The translations under genes were made by a program, and so were the position numbers. The notes under the pieces were generated by a model. That model had not been told where the DNA came from. It did no database searches and saw only the letters and a program-made list of their open reading frames with translations. Shown one piece after another: positions 36,026 through 46,184 of a stretch of 64,000 nt of DNA; position 1 is the stretch's first letter; each line of letters starts with the position of its first letter. This DNA is from Hyphomicrobium sp. 12-62-95 (GTDB taxonomy: Bacteria; Pseudomonadota; Alphaproteobacteria; Rhizobiales; Hyphomicrobiaceae): NCBI GenBank assembly GCA_002279935.1, contig NCCZ01000015.1:62001-126000 (forward strand), read 5' to 3'.

Positions 36026-37098
36026 TCAGACCTCCCGGCTTTCAAAGTCGATCCGCGGATCGACCAACGTATAGATGAAGTCCGACAGGAGGTTGGCAAC
36101 AAGCCCCACCAGCGAGAAGATGTAGAGCGTCGCAAACACCACCGCATAGTCGCGGTTGATCACGGATTCAAAGCCCAACAGCCCCAGCCCATCGAGCGAA
36201 AAGATCGTCTCGATCAGCAGCGATCCCGAAAAAAACGCCCCGATGAACGCCGATGGAAACCCGGCGATAATGAGCAGCATCGCGTTCCGGAACACGTGCC
36301 CATAAAGCACCTCGCGCTCGGTCAGCCCCTTCGCCCGCGCCGTCACCACATACTGCTTGCGGATTTCGTCCAGGAACGAGTTCTTGGTCAGAAAGGTCAT
36401 CGTCGTGAAGGTGCCGAGCGCCAATGCGATCAGCGGCAAGGTCAGATGCCAGAAGTAGTCGACGATCTTCCCGAACAAAGACAGCTCTTCAAAATTGTCC
36501 GACACCAACCCACGCGAAGGAAACCACTGGAAGAATGACGATCCCGCAAAGACCACCAGCAGCAGAACCGCAACCAGAAACCCCGGCACCGCATAGCCGA
36601 TCACCAGCACCGTGCTCGTCCACGTATCGAACCGCTCCCCGTCCCGCACCGCCTTGCGGATGCCCAGCGGGATCGACACAAGATACGTCACCAGCGTCAT
36701 CCACAGCCCGAGCGAAATCGAAACCGGTAGCTTCTCTTTGATGAGATCGATCACCGCGATATCGCGGAAGTAGCTCTCGCCGAAATTGAACGTGAAGTAG
36801 TTCTTCATCATCAAGAGAAAGCGCTCATGCGCCGGCTTGTCGAAGCCGAACTGCTTCTCCAGGCTCTTGATAAATTCCGGATCGAGCCCCTGCGCGCCGC
36901 GATACTTGGAGTTGGCCGCGTCCGCCCCGCCCTGCCCCATCTGCGACGACGCCCCGCCGCCCGACAGCTCCCCGCCACCACCGCCGCCAAACCGCTCCGT
37001 CGCGCCGGCGCGAACTGAATGATAACGAAGCTGATCAGCATGATGCCGATGAGCGTCGGAAAGATGAGAAGCGTTCGCTTCAGAAGATAGGCACCCAT
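36026..37098 (-). pseudogene. yejB: Peptide ABC transporter permease YejB-like, apparent 1-bp frameshift
   Basis: The reading frame starts normally at 37098 with [19 protein letters not shown] and continues through [10 protein letters not shown]. It then leaves frame near 37005, where inserting one G in the minus-strand GG run would restore [13 protein letters not shown] and join the second frame (to 36026). The joined product would be about 357 residues, the usual YejB length, with a TM domain and the [22 protein letters not shown] loop. So the gene is intact apart from a single missing base. A sequencing or assembly error is as likely as a real mutation. All neighbours are intact. Confidence 0.8.
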
Positions 37099-37117
37099 GG
37101 CGTTTCGCGCGTCCCTG

Positions 37118-38938
37118 TCACTGTGCCGTCAACTTCGCAGCTTTCGCCGGATCGTACCACCACGTCGCAAGCGCCCCGCGATCGTACTTCGGCTTCACGT
37201 CCGGCCAGGAATACTTATTCCAGAACGCCAGATGATGCGCCGCTTTATACCAGTGCGGCACCCAATAGTGCCCCGACCGCAACACGCGGTCCATGGCCCG
37301 CGCCGCCACAACAAGCTCCGCCCGCGTCTGAGCCTTCACCATCGCATTCGCCAGGGCATCCACGGCGGGGTTCGCAATACCGGCCAGATTGAAACTGCCG
37401 TCGGTCTTGGCCGCCTCCGAACCCCAGTAATTCTGCACCTCGATTCCGGGCGTCAGCTGCAGCGAATAGCGCTCGATGGTCATGTCGAAATCGAACGACT
37501 TCATCCGCAATTCGAACTGCGCCGGATCGACACGGCGCATATTGGCCGAAATCCCGATCGCCTTGAGGTTCTTCACATACGGCCCCGCAATTCGCTCGAA
37601 CGCCGCCGCATCCAACAGAATCTCGAACACGAACGGCTCGCCCTTGGCATTCTTGAGCGTGCGATCCGCCGCATCGACGGCCCAGCCCGCCTCTTTCAAG
37701 AGCCCCTGCGCCTTGCGCAAATTCTCGCGCGGCACCCCCGAGCCATCCGTAACAGGAGGCACATAAACCTCGCCGAACACCGCCGGCGGCAATTGATCCT
37801 TGAACGGTTCCAGCAGCGCCAGTTCCTCTGGCGAGGGCTTTCCCGTCGCCTTCATGTCCGAGTTCTCAAAGAAACTCGCCGTGCGCTGATAGAGCCCGTA
37901 GAACAAATTCCGGTTCGACCATTCGAAATCAAACGCCAGATCGAGCGCCTGACGGACGCGGATATCTTGGAACAGCGGCCGCCGCGTATTGAGAAAGAAC
38001 CCCTGTGCCCCCGACGGCGTCTCGTCCGCCAAGGACAATTTTTGCACGCGCCCGTCTTTCACCATCGGCTTGTCATAGCCCGTCGCCCAGTCTTTCGACG
38101 TGAACTCCTCGCGGAAATCGATCGTCTTGGCGAACAGCGCTTCCAACTCGAGAGTCCGGTCGCGGAAATAGTCGTACCGCACCTCGTCGAAATTGAACTT
38201 GCCCCGGTTCACGGGCAAGTCCTTCGCCCAGTAATCGTCGCGCCGCTCATACGAGACGTACCGCCCTTGGCTGAACTGACCGATCTTGTACGGGCCCGAT
38301 CCGATCGGCTTTTCCAACGACGTTTCCTCGAACGGCCGCTTATCGTAATAGGCCTTCGGCAAAACCGGCAACTTCGCCACCTCGATCGGCAACTGCTTAA
38401 TCAATTCGCCCTTGAACGAATATTTGACCGTGTGCGCGTCGAGCGCTTCGGCCTTTTCTACATCGCGCAACACGATGCGATAGCTGGGATGCCCCTTGGT
38501 CTTCAGCGCCTCGAACGAAAAGACGACATCGTCTGCCGTCACAGCCGAACCATCCGAGAACTTCGCCTCGGGCCTGAGCTTGAATGTCACCGACATCCCA
38601 TCCGCTGCCACATCCGCAGACTTCGCAACCAGCCCATAAACCGCATCCGGCTCGTCAAGAGCCCGCATCATGAGTGTGTCGTAGAGCAGTTCGAGTCCCT
38701 GCGCCCGGTCGCCCTTCAAGATGAACTCGTTGAAACTGTCGAAGGTCAGCCGTCCCCCAGGGCCAACTTGCGAAACCTTGCCGCCCTTCGGCGCATCCGG
38801 ATTCACATAGTCGAAATGGGTGAAATCCGGCCCATACTTGAGATCGCCGAATATCGACAAGCCATGCTTCTCTTCCGCCAAAGCCGCCGGTACAGCCGCA
38901 AGAATCATCGCCGCCGCAACCAGCCCTTTGCGGATCAA
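37118..38938 (-). CDS. yejA: Peptide-binding protein of ABC transporter, YejA-like (copy nearer yejB)
   Basis: 606 residues. It probably starts at TTG 38938, preceded by GAGGGG at 7 nt; no ATG gives a full signal peptide, and the 60 residues upstream in frame overlap the previous gene. The signal runs to about ALA (VAAAMILAAVPAALA). The mature part has SBP_bac_5 features: FDYVNPDAPKGGKV, DGSAVTADDVVFSFEALK, GPYKIGQF and YERRDDYWAKDLPVNRGKFNFDEVRYDYF. It binds peptides in the periplasm and hands them to YejBE. Confidence 0.88.
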   Translation of the reverse strand: MIRKGLVAAAMILAAVPAALAEEKHGLSIFGDLKYGPDFTHFDYVNPDAPKGGKVSQVGPGGRLTFDSFNEFILKGDRAQGLELLYDTLMMRALDEPDAVYGLVAKSADVAADGMSVTFKLRPEAKFSDGSAVTADDVVFSFEALKTKGHPSYRIVLRDVEKAEALDAHTVKYSFKGELIKQLPIEVAKLPVLPKAYYDKRPFEETSLEKPIGSGPYKIGQFSQGRYVSYERRDDYWAKDLPVNRGKFNFDEVRYDYFRDRTLELEALFAKTIDFREEFTSKDWATGYDKPMVKDGRVQKLSLADETPSGAQGFFLNTRRPLFQDIRVRQALDLAFDFEWSNRNLFYGLYQRTASFFENSDMKATGKPSPEELALLEPFKDQLPPAVFGEVYVPPVTDGSGVPRENLRKAQGLLKEAGWAVDAADRTLKNAKGEPFVFEILLDAAAFERIAGPYVKNLKAIGISANMRRVDPAQFELRMKSFDFDMTIERYSLQLTPGIEVQNYWGSEAAKTDGSFNLAGIANPAVDALANAMVKAQTRAELVVAARAMDRVLRSGHYWVPHWYKAAHHLAFWNKYSWPDVKPKYDRGALATWWYDPAKAAKLTAQ

Positions 38939-38949
38939 GAATGCGCCCC

Positions 38950-40806
38950 TCACTTGCCGCGCGCGGCCTTCACCGCGTCTGCCTTCGCCGGATCGATCCA
39001 CCACGCATTGACATAAACCGGGCTCTGCGACGGCAGCACTTCGGCGCGTCCATAGATGTCCCATGTCGCGATCCGGTCGAAGGGGTAGTACCACTGCGGC
39101 ACCACATAGAAGCTCCACAACAGAACCCGGTCAAGCGCCTTGGTCGCCGCAACAAGATCGGCCCGATCCTTCGCAAACACGATATTGTCGACCAGCTTGT
39201 CGATCGCCGCGCTCTTCACGCCTATGGTATTCCGACTGCCCTCACGATCGGCCGACTCCGAACCCCAATAGTCCCGCTGCTCGTTGCCCGGAGAATGCGA
39301 CTGCCCGAAGCTGTCGACGATGATATCGAAGTCGCGCGTCTTCTCCCGTTGCTCATACTGCGAGCTGTCAACGATTCGGACGCTCGCCGCGATCCCGAGC
39401 TTCTTCAAGTTCTCGATAAACGGCAAAACGATGCGCTCGAAATCCGGCTGCACGAGCAGGATTTCGGCCTTCAAGACCTCGCCCGCCGCGTTCTTGCGCT
39501 GTCCCCCCGAAACTTTCCAACCCGCTTCGTCCAGCAGCTTTGTCGCCGCCAGCATGTTCGTGCGGAAATCGGTGTCCTTCTCGTTCGCCGGGCTCTTCCA
39601 CGGCGTCGTGAAGACATCCGCCGGAATATCGGCTTTCACGGCGTTGAGCAGTTCCAACTCGCGCCCTTCCGGCAGCCCGGTCGCTTGCAACTCCGAGTTT
39701 CCGAAGAAACTCTGCGACCGCACGTATTGCCCGTAGAAAATCGACTTGTTCAGCGCCTCGAAATTGAACGCCATTGCCACTGCGCGGCGCACGCGCACGT
39801 CGTCATAAGGCTTGCGGCGCGCATTGAAGGAAAACGCCTGCATGGAGGCCACACGCTGATGCGGCAGCGCCTCCTTCTTCACGAGACCCTTACCCACAGC
39901 GTCGAAATTGTACTGCGTCGCCCACGCCCCTGCCGACGTCTCGGTCCAATAATCAACATCGCCGGACTTGAACGCTTCAAACGCCGGCGTGCGATCCTTG
40001 AAATAGATGTAGGAAATCTCGTCGAAGTTATACTGACCCTTCGCGACCGGCAGATCCTTGGCCCAATAATCCTTCACGCGTTCGAACACGATGCGCCGGC
40101 CCGCATCGACGGACCGCACCTTGTAAGGGCCCGACCCCAACGGCGGCTCTAGGCTCGACTTCGACAGATCGCGTTTTTCGCCCTTCTCGTTGGTGCCCTC
40201 GTAGAAGTGCTTCGGCACAATGTTGAGCTGCCCCACGATCAGCGGCAATTCGCGGTTGCCCGGCTTATCGAACGTAAAGGTCACCTCACGCTCGCCGGTC
40301 TTTTCAGCCTTCACCACGTTCTGATAGTAGAACCCGACCCGCGGATCGCTCTTCTTCAACTCGGTCAAACTGAAGACGACATCCTCCGGCGTGACCGGCT
40401 TACCGTCATGAAACTTCGCCTCGGGCCTCAGCCCGAACGTCACCGACGAATAGTCATCCGGATATGAAATCCACTCCGCGATCAGGCCATATTCGGCTGA
40501 TGGCTCATCAGGAGAACTGAACAGCAGCGTATCGAATACGTTTCCGATTCCGGCTGCCGCCTGACCCTTCACGGTAAAAGGATTGAGACTATCGAACCCG
40601 CCGACCGCCGAAAGCTTCAACACCCCACCCTTCGGCGCATCCGGGTTCACCCACTCGAAGTGCTTGAAGTCCGCCGGCAGCTTCGGCTCGCCCAGAAGCG
40701 ACACCGCATGCCGCTTCTGCGGCGCGGCCCCGCCAGCGATCGCCGGCACGATGGCGGCGAGAACAAGTCCAGCAACGAGACCGGCGGCAAGCGTTAGGCG
40801 GTTCAT
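38950..40806 (-). CDS. Peptide-binding protein of ABC transporter, YejA-like (first copy)
   Basis: 618 residues from ATG 40806 (AGGA 10 nt upstream). A signal peptide (LTLAAGLVAGLVLAAIVPAIA) is followed by the same SBP_bac_5 layout as the neighbour: FEWVNPDAPKGGVL, DGKPVTPEDVVFSLTELK, GPYKVRSV and FERVKDYWAKDLPVAKGQYNFDEISYIYF. It is a diverged tandem duplicate of the next gene, 11 bp apart, and first in the operon feeding one permease set. The pair may widen substrate range. Confidence 0.88.
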   Translation of the reverse strand: MNRLTLAAGLVAGLVLAAIVPAIAGGAAPQKRHAVSLLGEPKLPADFKHFEWVNPDAPKGGVLKLSAVGGFDSLNPFTVKGQAAAGIGNVFDTLLFSSPDEPSAEYGLIAEWISYPDDYSSVTFGLRPEAKFHDGKPVTPEDVVFSLTELKKSDPRVGFYYQNVVKAEKTGEREVTFTFDKPGNRELPLIVGQLNIVPKHFYEGTNEKGEKRDLSKSSLEPPLGSGPYKVRSVDAGRRIVFERVKDYWAKDLPVAKGQYNFDEISYIYFKDRTPAFEAFKSGDVDYWTETSAGAWATQYNFDAVGKGLVKKEALPHQRVASMQAFSFNARRKPYDDVRVRRAVAMAFNFEALNKSIFYGQYVRSQSFFGNSELQATGLPEGRELELLNAVKADIPADVFTTPWKSPANEKDTDFRTNMLAATKLLDEAGWKVSGGQRKNAAGEVLKAEILLVQPDFERIVLPFIENLKKLGIAASVRIVDSSQYEQREKTRDFDIIVDSFGQSHSPGNEQRDYWGSESADREGSRNTIGVKSAAIDKLVDNIVFAKDRADLVAATKALDRVLLWSFYVVPQWYYPFDRIATWDIYGRAEVLPSQSPVYVNAWWIDPAKADAVKAARGK

Positions 40807-40940
40807 CAGGGCAAAGTCCTCATCAATGAGCGCATACGGCAATCTCGCCGCAATACGGACGATCAATCCATTGCATATCACGCGTGTAGCCTTGGAAAGG
40901 CAGCCGCGGCGCTTAAACTTTCTTAATGTCGCGGCCCAAT

Positions 40941-40970
40941 GAAAAGCCCCGCCAAGTGATTGGCGGGGCT
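40941..40970 (-). terminator. Rho-independent terminator of cycM
   Basis: AGCCCCGCCA pairs with TTGGCGGGGCT across 40945-40970; on the minus strand TTTTC follows. It lies about 26 bp past the cycM stop. Confidence 0.85.
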
Positions 40971-40995
40971 ATCGAATTCAGTACTTCTACGAAGC

Positions 40996-41640
40996 TCAGT
41001 TCGGCAGCGGTGCCGGTGCATCGGCCAGCGTCCGCAGGTAGGCGACGACGCTCGCGATTTCAGCCGGGTCCTTGATACCATTGTAGACCATCTTGGTGCC
41101 GGGCACATAATCCTTCGGCTTATGCAGGAACAGCGCGAGGTTCTCGTAGGTCCACTCGCCACCCTTCGCCTTCATCGCCTCCGAGTACTTGGTCGCGAAA
41201 TCCGCCTGCGCCGCCTTCGGCCGGTTCACGATGCCCCACAGGTTCGGGGCCACCGCACTCGGCGCATCTTTCTTCACCTGATGGCACGCCGCGCACGCCT
41301 TGAACTTTGCCGCCCCGTCTTCGGCCTTGGCGGACGCCAGCATCGCAACAACCGCCTTGGCGTCGAAACCACCGGCGGCCGGAGCCGGTGCGGCAGCATC
41401 CTTGGCCGGTGCCGCAGCGCCATCCTTACCGGCAGCAGCCGGCGCTTCAGCCACTTCCTTCGCCGCAGCCTCACCCGCCGGGGCCTCGGCGGTCGCCGTA
41501 TCGGTCGGCAACTTATACCCGGCCACCGGCTGGGTCGGGCTGCTGGCAGTCTTCGCGGTGACAATCACGTTCGTGGCAACGATCAAGAGCAACGCAGCCA
41601 GAACGGCACCCGCCATCTTGCTCATTTCAAAGGAATCCAT
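40996..41640 (-). CDS. cycM: Membrane-anchored cytochrome c, CycM type
   Basis: 214 residues. An uncleaved N-terminal helix (about 8-28) anchors the protein. A flexible Ala/Pro/Lys/Glu-rich linker spans about 45-90. The class I heme c domain begins near 92, with CAACH at 116-120 and the axial Met in PGTKMVYNG. CycM carries electrons from the bc1 complex to terminal oxidases in alphaproteobacteria. The kdsB-pheA genes diverge from it, a neighbourhood conserved in Hyphomicrobiales. Confidence 0.93.
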   Translation of the reverse strand: MDSFEMSKMAGAVLAALLLIVATNVIVTAKTASSPTQPVAGYKLPTDTATAEAPAGEAAAKEVAEAPAAAGKDGAAAPAKDAAAPAPAAGGFDAKAVVAMLASAKAEDGAAKFKACAACHQVKKDAPSAVAPNLWGIVNRPKAAQADFATKYSEAMKAKGGEWTYENLALFLHKPKDYVPGTKMVYNGIKDPAEIASVVAYLRTLADAPAPLPN

Positions 41641-41863
41641 GTCTAACCCTCAAGGCTGGAGGCTGCGCCCCGCGTTTGCGGCCGCATGCCCGGCGTTGCG
41701 TGTTTCGCTTCGCTAAAATTCGTCTGCTGCATGTATAGGGACCCTCGGCCCGCTTGCAACGTGGCACCCACCGTGTTCTAGACCCCCACCGCGAGACCTA
41801 TTGTCCCGGACCCCGTACACGACAGCCTGTCCGCCGCCCGCCCGTCCCTACGGATGCCACCTG

Positions 41864-42604
41864 ATGACCCGAAGCATCATCCTGATCCCCGCCCGCCTCA
41901 AGGCGACCCGCCTGCCCGACAAGCCGTTGGCCGACATCCACGGTGAGGCCATGATCGTCCACGTCTGGCGCCGCGCCATGGCCGCCGAAAGCGGCCGGGT
42001 TGTTGTTGCCACCGATAGCGAACCCATATTGACGGCTATCAGATCAGCCGGCGGCGAAGCCGTGATGACACGGCCCGATCACGTCTCGGGCTCCGACCGC
42101 ATTTACGAGGCCCTCAACCGCATCGACCCCGAAGGCGAAGCCGAAATCGTGGTCAACCTGCAGGGTGACCTGCCGACCCTCGACCCCGCCCTCGTCCGCG
42201 CATGCATCGCCCCCTTAAAAGAACGCGGCCCCGACATTGCGACGCTCACCGCCGAAATCACCAACGAGGAAGAGCGCCATAACCCGAACGTCGTGAAAGT
42301 CGTCGGCTCCGCGCTTCCCACCCCCAGACGCCTGCGCGCACTATATTTTACCCGCGCCACAGCCCCCCACGGCGACGGCCCGCTCTACCACCACATCGGC
42401 ATCTACGCCTACCGCCGCGCCGCCCTCGAACGCTTCGTCGCATTGAAGCCATCTCCGCTTGAACTGCGCGAAAAACTCGAGCAGTTGCGCGCGCTTGAAG
42501 ACGGCATGCGCATCGACGTGTCGATCGTTGACACTGTTCCCCTCGGTGTCGATACTCCCGCCGACCTCGACCGGGCCCGGCAGCTCATCAAGCCGAAATC
42601 CTGA
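41864..42604 (+). CDS. kdsB: 3-deoxy-manno-octulosonate cytidylyltransferase
   Basis: 246 residues. It activates KDO with CTP for lipopolysaccharide core synthesis. The N-terminal [21 protein letters not shown] (nucleotide site), [24 protein letters not shown] and [11 protein letters not shown] motifs are canonical, and the C-terminal [13 protein letters not shown] is intact. The start at 41864 matches the family; an in-frame ATG at 41801 adds 21 residues of unrelated sequence. pheA follows after 32 bp. Confidence 0.94.
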   Translation: MTRSIILIPARLKATRLPDKPLADIHGEAMIVHVWRRAMAAESGRVVVATDSEPILTAIRSAGGEAVMTRPDHVSGSDRIYEALNRIDPEGEAEIVVNLQGDLPTLDPALVRACIAPLKERGPDIATLTAEITNEEERHNPNVVKVVGSALPTPRRLRALYFTRATAPHGDGPLYHHIGIYAYRRAALERFVALKPSPLELREKLEQLRALEDGMRIDVSIVDTVPLGVDTPADLDRARQLIKPKS

Positions 42605-42636
42605 ACCCAAAAAACCAGAAGCCGAGCCCGATCGCG

Positions 42637-43536
42637 ATGCCGACATCGAAAAACGCCCCCGCGCTGAAGCGCATCGCCTACCAGGGCGAACCCGGCGCCA
42701 ACTCGCATCTGGCCTGCACCGAAGCCTTCCCCGACTTCGAACCCGTCCCCTACCCCACGTTCGAAGACGCGCTCGCCGCCGTCAAATCCGGCGATGTCGG
42801 CTGCGCCATGATCCCGATCGAAAACTCCGTCGCCGGCCGCGTCGCCGACATCCACCACCTGTTGCCCAACGCCGGGCTCTACATCACCGGCGAACACTTC
42901 CTGCGCGTCCATCACCAATTAATGGCCAAACCGGGCGCGACGCTCGACTCGATCAAGCGCGTCATGAGCCACACTCAAGCGCTTGGCCAGTGCCGCAACA
43001 CGCTGCGCAAACTGGGCATCAAAGCCATCCCCGAAGCCGATACCGCCGGCTCGGCCCGCATGGTCTCAGAATCGAATGATCTAAGCGTCGGCGCACTCGC
43101 CTCCCGCCTCGCCGCCGGCATCTACGGCCTTAATATCCTCATGTCCGACGTGGAAGACGAAGCCCACAACACCACCCGCTTCGTCATCCTTGCCTGCGAA
43201 CCCGACGACGCCGAACCCGAAGACGGCCCCGTGATGACGACGTTCTTCTTCCGCGTCCGCAACGTCCCCGCCGCCCTCTACAAAGCACTCGGCGGCTTCG
43301 CGACCAACGGCGTCAACATGACGAAGCTCGAGAGTTACCAAACCGAAGGCACCTTCAACGCCACCATGTTCTTCGCTGACATCGAAGGCCACCCCGTGGA
43401 CCGCAAGGTGCAATTGGCGCTGGAAGAACTCTCCTTCTTCTCCACTGAATTGAAGCTGCTCGGCACCTATCTCGCGAGCCCCTACCGCGCCGAGGCCGCA
43501 GCGCGCGCCCAGCCTGACCCCACGAAGATCCGATGA
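42637..43536 (+). CDS. pheA: Prephenate dehydratase
   Basis: 299 residues. It converts prephenate to phenylpyruvate in phenylalanine synthesis. Residues about 12-190 are the dehydratase domain (AYQGEPGANSHLA, IPIENSVAGRV, and HNTTRFVIL with the catalytic TRF). Residues about 205-280 are an ACT domain (GVNMTKLESY, a phenylalanine-binding ESYQ-type motif) that gives feedback inhibition. No chorismate mutase domain is fused. The stop overlaps the next start by 4 bp. Confidence 0.94.
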   Translation: MPTSKNAPALKRIAYQGEPGANSHLACTEAFPDFEPVPYPTFEDALAAVKSGDVGCAMIPIENSVAGRVADIHHLLPNAGLYITGEHFLRVHHQLMAKPGATLDSIKRVMSHTQALGQCRNTLRKLGIKAIPEADTAGSARMVSESNDLSVGALASRLAAGIYGLNILMSDVEDEAHNTTRFVILACEPDDAEPEDGPVMTTFFFRVRNVPAALYKALGGFATNGVNMTKLESYQTEGTFNATMFFADIEGHPVDRKVQLALEELSFFSTELKLLGTYLASPYRAEAAARAQPDPTKIR

Positions 43537-44282
43537 GGCTTGCCGGCAAGATCGCCATCGTCACAGGCAGCGCGTCGGGCTTCGGCCGCGGCATCGCTGA
43601 GACGTTCGCGCGCGAAGGCGCCAACGTCATGATCGCCGACCGCGACACCAAGGGCGCAGCGTTAGTCTCAGCCGGCATCGGCAAAGCCGCCGTCCCCTTC
43701 ACCTGCGATGTCGCGCTGAAGGCCGATGTCGACGCGATGGTCGCCGCCTGCGTGCAAACCTTCGGCGGCCTCGACATTTTGGTCAACAACGCCGGCGTCA
43801 CCCACAAAAACCAGTCGCTCCTCACCGTCACCGAAGAGGATTTCGACCGCATTTACGCCGTCAACGTGAAGTCGATTTACTTGACGACGCTCGCAGCCGT
43901 CCCCGAACTGGAAAAGCGCGGCGGCGGCTCCATAATCATCACCGCATCCACCGCCGGCGTCCGCCCGCGCCCCGGCCTCACCTGGTACAACGGCTCCAAG
44001 GGCGCCGCCCTGACGCTCACCAAATCCATGGCTGCCGAACTGGCCGCGAAGAACATTCGCGTTAACGCCATCAACCCCGTCATCGGCGAAACCGGCATGA
44101 TCGAGCAATTCATGGGGATGCCCGACACGCCCGAAAACCGGGCCAAGTTCACCGCCGGCATTCCGCTAGGCCGCTTCTCCAAGCCCTCCGACATCGCCAA
44201 CGCCGCCCTCTTTTTCGCCGACCCGGCGTCGGCTTTCATCACCGGGACCGCGATCGAAGTCGACGGCGGCCGCTGTATTTGA
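43533..44282 (+). CDS. Short-chain dehydrogenase/reductase (glucose 1-dehydrogenase/FabG-like)
   Basis: A 249-residue classical SDR: TGSASGFGRG nucleotide motif at 11-20, NNAG, the catalytic Ser in IITAST, YxxxK (YNGSK), and C-terminal ITGTAIEVDGG. NAD(P) preference and substrate cannot be told. It is translationally coupled to pheA (ATGA), so it belongs to that transcript even though no phenylalanine role is known for it. Confidence 0.88.
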   Translation: MRLAGKIAIVTGSASGFGRGIAETFAREGANVMIADRDTKGAALVSAGIGKAAVPFTCDVALKADVDAMVAACVQTFGGLDILVNNAGVTHKNQSLLTVTEEDFDRIYAVNVKSIYLTTLAAVPELEKRGGGSIIITASTAGVRPRPGLTWYNGSKGAALTLTKSMAAELAAKNIRVNAINPVIGETGMIEQFMGMPDTPENRAKFTAGIPLGRFSKPSDIANAALFFADPASAFITGTAIEVDGGRCI

Positions 44283-44348
44283 TGGTCGCTTTCGATAGCG
44301 ACAGCATCGACCTAGACGCCAGCCGCTGCATCGAGTAGCCAGCAGCCC

Positions 44349-46160
44349 ATGGCAGCAGCACTCCTCACCCTCCGCGACATTCACCTGACCTTCGGCGGCA
44401 CGCCCCTCCTTGAAGGCGCGGACCTCAACGTCGAGCCGGGCGACCGCCTGTGCCTCGTCGGCCGCAATGGCTCGGGCAAGTCAACACTCATGAAAATCGC
44501 CGCCGGCCTCGTCGAACCCGACAGCGGCGAACGCTTCGTGCATCCCAACGCCTCCGTCCGCTACCTCCAGCAGGAACCAGACTTCGGCGACGCGGAAACG
44601 GTCCTGGCCTACGTCGAAGGCGGCCTCGGCCCTACGGACGATCCCTACCGCGCCCGCAAGCTCCTCGACGACTTCGCCATGACCGGCGACGAAGACCCGT
44701 CCCATCTCTCCGGCGGCGAAGCCCGCCGCGCCGCTCTCGCCCGCGCCCTCGTCGCCAACCCCGACGTGCTCCTCCTCGACGAGCCGACCAACCACCTCGA
44801 TCTCCCCGCCATCGAATGGCTGGAAAAGACGATCCAGGGCCTGCGCGCCGCCATCGTCCTCATCAGCCACGACCGCCGCTTCCTCGAAACGCTGTCGAAA
44901 AAAACGCTCTGGATCGACCGCGGCGTCACGCGCGAATTGCCCCAAGGCTTCGCTCACTTCGAAGCCTGGCGCGACAAGGTGCTCGACGAAGAAGAAGCCG
45001 AACGCCACAAACTCGACCGCAAGATCGTGCGCGAAAATCAATGGATGCACGGCGGCGTCACCGGCCGCCGCAAGCGCAACGTCCGCCGCGTGCGCGAATT
45101 GAAGGCCATGCGCCAGGAAGTCCGCGAACAGCGCCACGTGCAAGGCAACGTCCGCCTCGCCGCCACCGACGGCGGCACATCCTCACGCCTCATCGTTGAA
45201 GCGCTCGATATCAACAAGAGCTACGGCGACACCGTCATCGTCCGCGATTTCTCAACCACCATCCTGCGCGGCGACCGCGTCGGCCTCGTCGGCCCCAACG
45301 GCGCCGGCAAGACCACCTTGCTCCGCATGCTCACCGGCGAGCTTGCCCCCGACAGCGGCACCATCCGCCTCGGCCAATCCATCGAACTCGTCACCCTCGA
45401 CCAGAAGCGCGATGAACTAAAGCCCGAGTGGACGCTGGGCGAAGCCCTCACCAACGGCCGCGGCGATCAGGTCAGCGTCAACGGCAAGGTGCGCCACGTC
45501 GTCAGCTATATGAAAGATTTCCTGTTCACCTCCGAACAGGTCCGCTCACCCATGAAGGTGCTCTCGGGCGGCGAACGCGGCCGCCTCATGCTGGCCCGCG
45601 CACTTGCCAAACCGTCGAACGTCCTTGTCCTCGACGAGCCGACCAACGACCTCGATCTCGAAACCCTCGATCTCCTGCAAGAAATGCTGGCCGACTACCC
45701 CGGCACCGTCATCCTCGTCAGCCACGACCGCGACTTCCTCGATCGCGTCGTCACCAGCGTCATCGCCGCTGAAGGCGACGGCCAATGGAGCGAATACCCC
45801 GGCGGCTATTCTGACATGCTGGCCCAGCGCAAAGGCGCCGACCTCGACCGCCGCAACGCAGCCTCCGAGTTCAACAGGCCCGCAGCCTCGGACGTGAAAC
45901 CAGCCGAGCCGCAGAAGCAGAAGCGCAAACTCTCCTTCAAAGAGAAACACGCGCTGGAAACGCTGCCCGCCCGCATCGATGCGCTCACCACCGAGATCGC
46001 CGCACTGCAATCCAAACTCGCCGACGGCACGCTCTACTCCAAGGACCCCAAAGCCTTCGCCGACACCACGGCCGCACTGGCCAAGTCGGAAGCGAAACTC
46101 ACCGCCGCCGAAGAGCAGTGGCTCGAACTGGAAGTGCTGCGCCAAGAGATCGAGGGTTGA
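44349..46160 (+). CDS. uup: ABC-F ATPase, Uup type
   Basis: A 603-residue soluble protein with two ATP-binding cassettes and no membrane domain. Walker A sequences are GRNGSGKST and [14 protein letters not shown] occurs in both halves, and Walker B regions read [19 protein letters not shown] and [21 protein letters not shown]-terminal coiled coil (about 525-600, [17 protein letters not shown]...) is diagnostic of Uup, which acts on ribosomes and branched DNA intermediates. It converges on the secretion genes with a 24-bp gap. Confidence 0.9.
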   Translation: MAAALLTLRDIHLTFGGTPLLEGADLNVEPGDRLCLVGRNGSGKSTLMKIAAGLVEPDSGERFVHPNASVRYLQQEPDFGDAETVLAYVEGGLGPTDDPYRARKLLDDFAMTGDEDPSHLSGGEARRAALARALVANPDVLLLDEPTNHLDLPAIEWLEKTIQGLRAAIVLISHDRRFLETLSKKTLWIDRGVTRELPQGFAHFEAWRDKVLDEEEAERHKLDRKIVRENQWMHGGVTGRRKRNVRRVRELKAMRQEVREQRHVQGNVRLAATDGGTSSRLIVEALDINKSYGDTVIVRDFSTTILRGDRVGLVGPNGAGKTTLLRMLTGELAPDSGTIRLGQSIELVTLDQKRDELKPEWTLGEALTNGRGDQVSVNGKVRHVVSYMKDFLFTSEQVRSPMKVLSGGERGRLMLARALAKPSNVLVLDEPTNDLDLETLDLLQEMLADYPGTVILVSHDRDFLDRVVTSVIAAEGDGQWSEYPGGYSDMLAQRKGADLDRRNAASEFNRPAASDVKPAEPQKQKRKLSFKEKHALETLPARIDALTTEIAALQSKLADGTLYSKDPKAFADTTAALAKSEAKLTAAEEQWLELEVLRQEIEG

Positions 46161-46184
46161 CGCCGAACATCGGCGCCGCCAGGA

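Noticed and set aside
36026..36940. 304-residue frame as a complete short permease
   Set aside because: It lacks the first membrane helix, and the missing N-terminus is present in another frame at 37098, so it is the 3' part of a frameshifted yejB.
37097..40152. Long plus-strand frames (639 and 403 codons) opposite the two YejA genes
   Set aside because: Antisense shadows with Arg-rich composition; both binding proteins have signal peptides and conserved motifs on the other strand.
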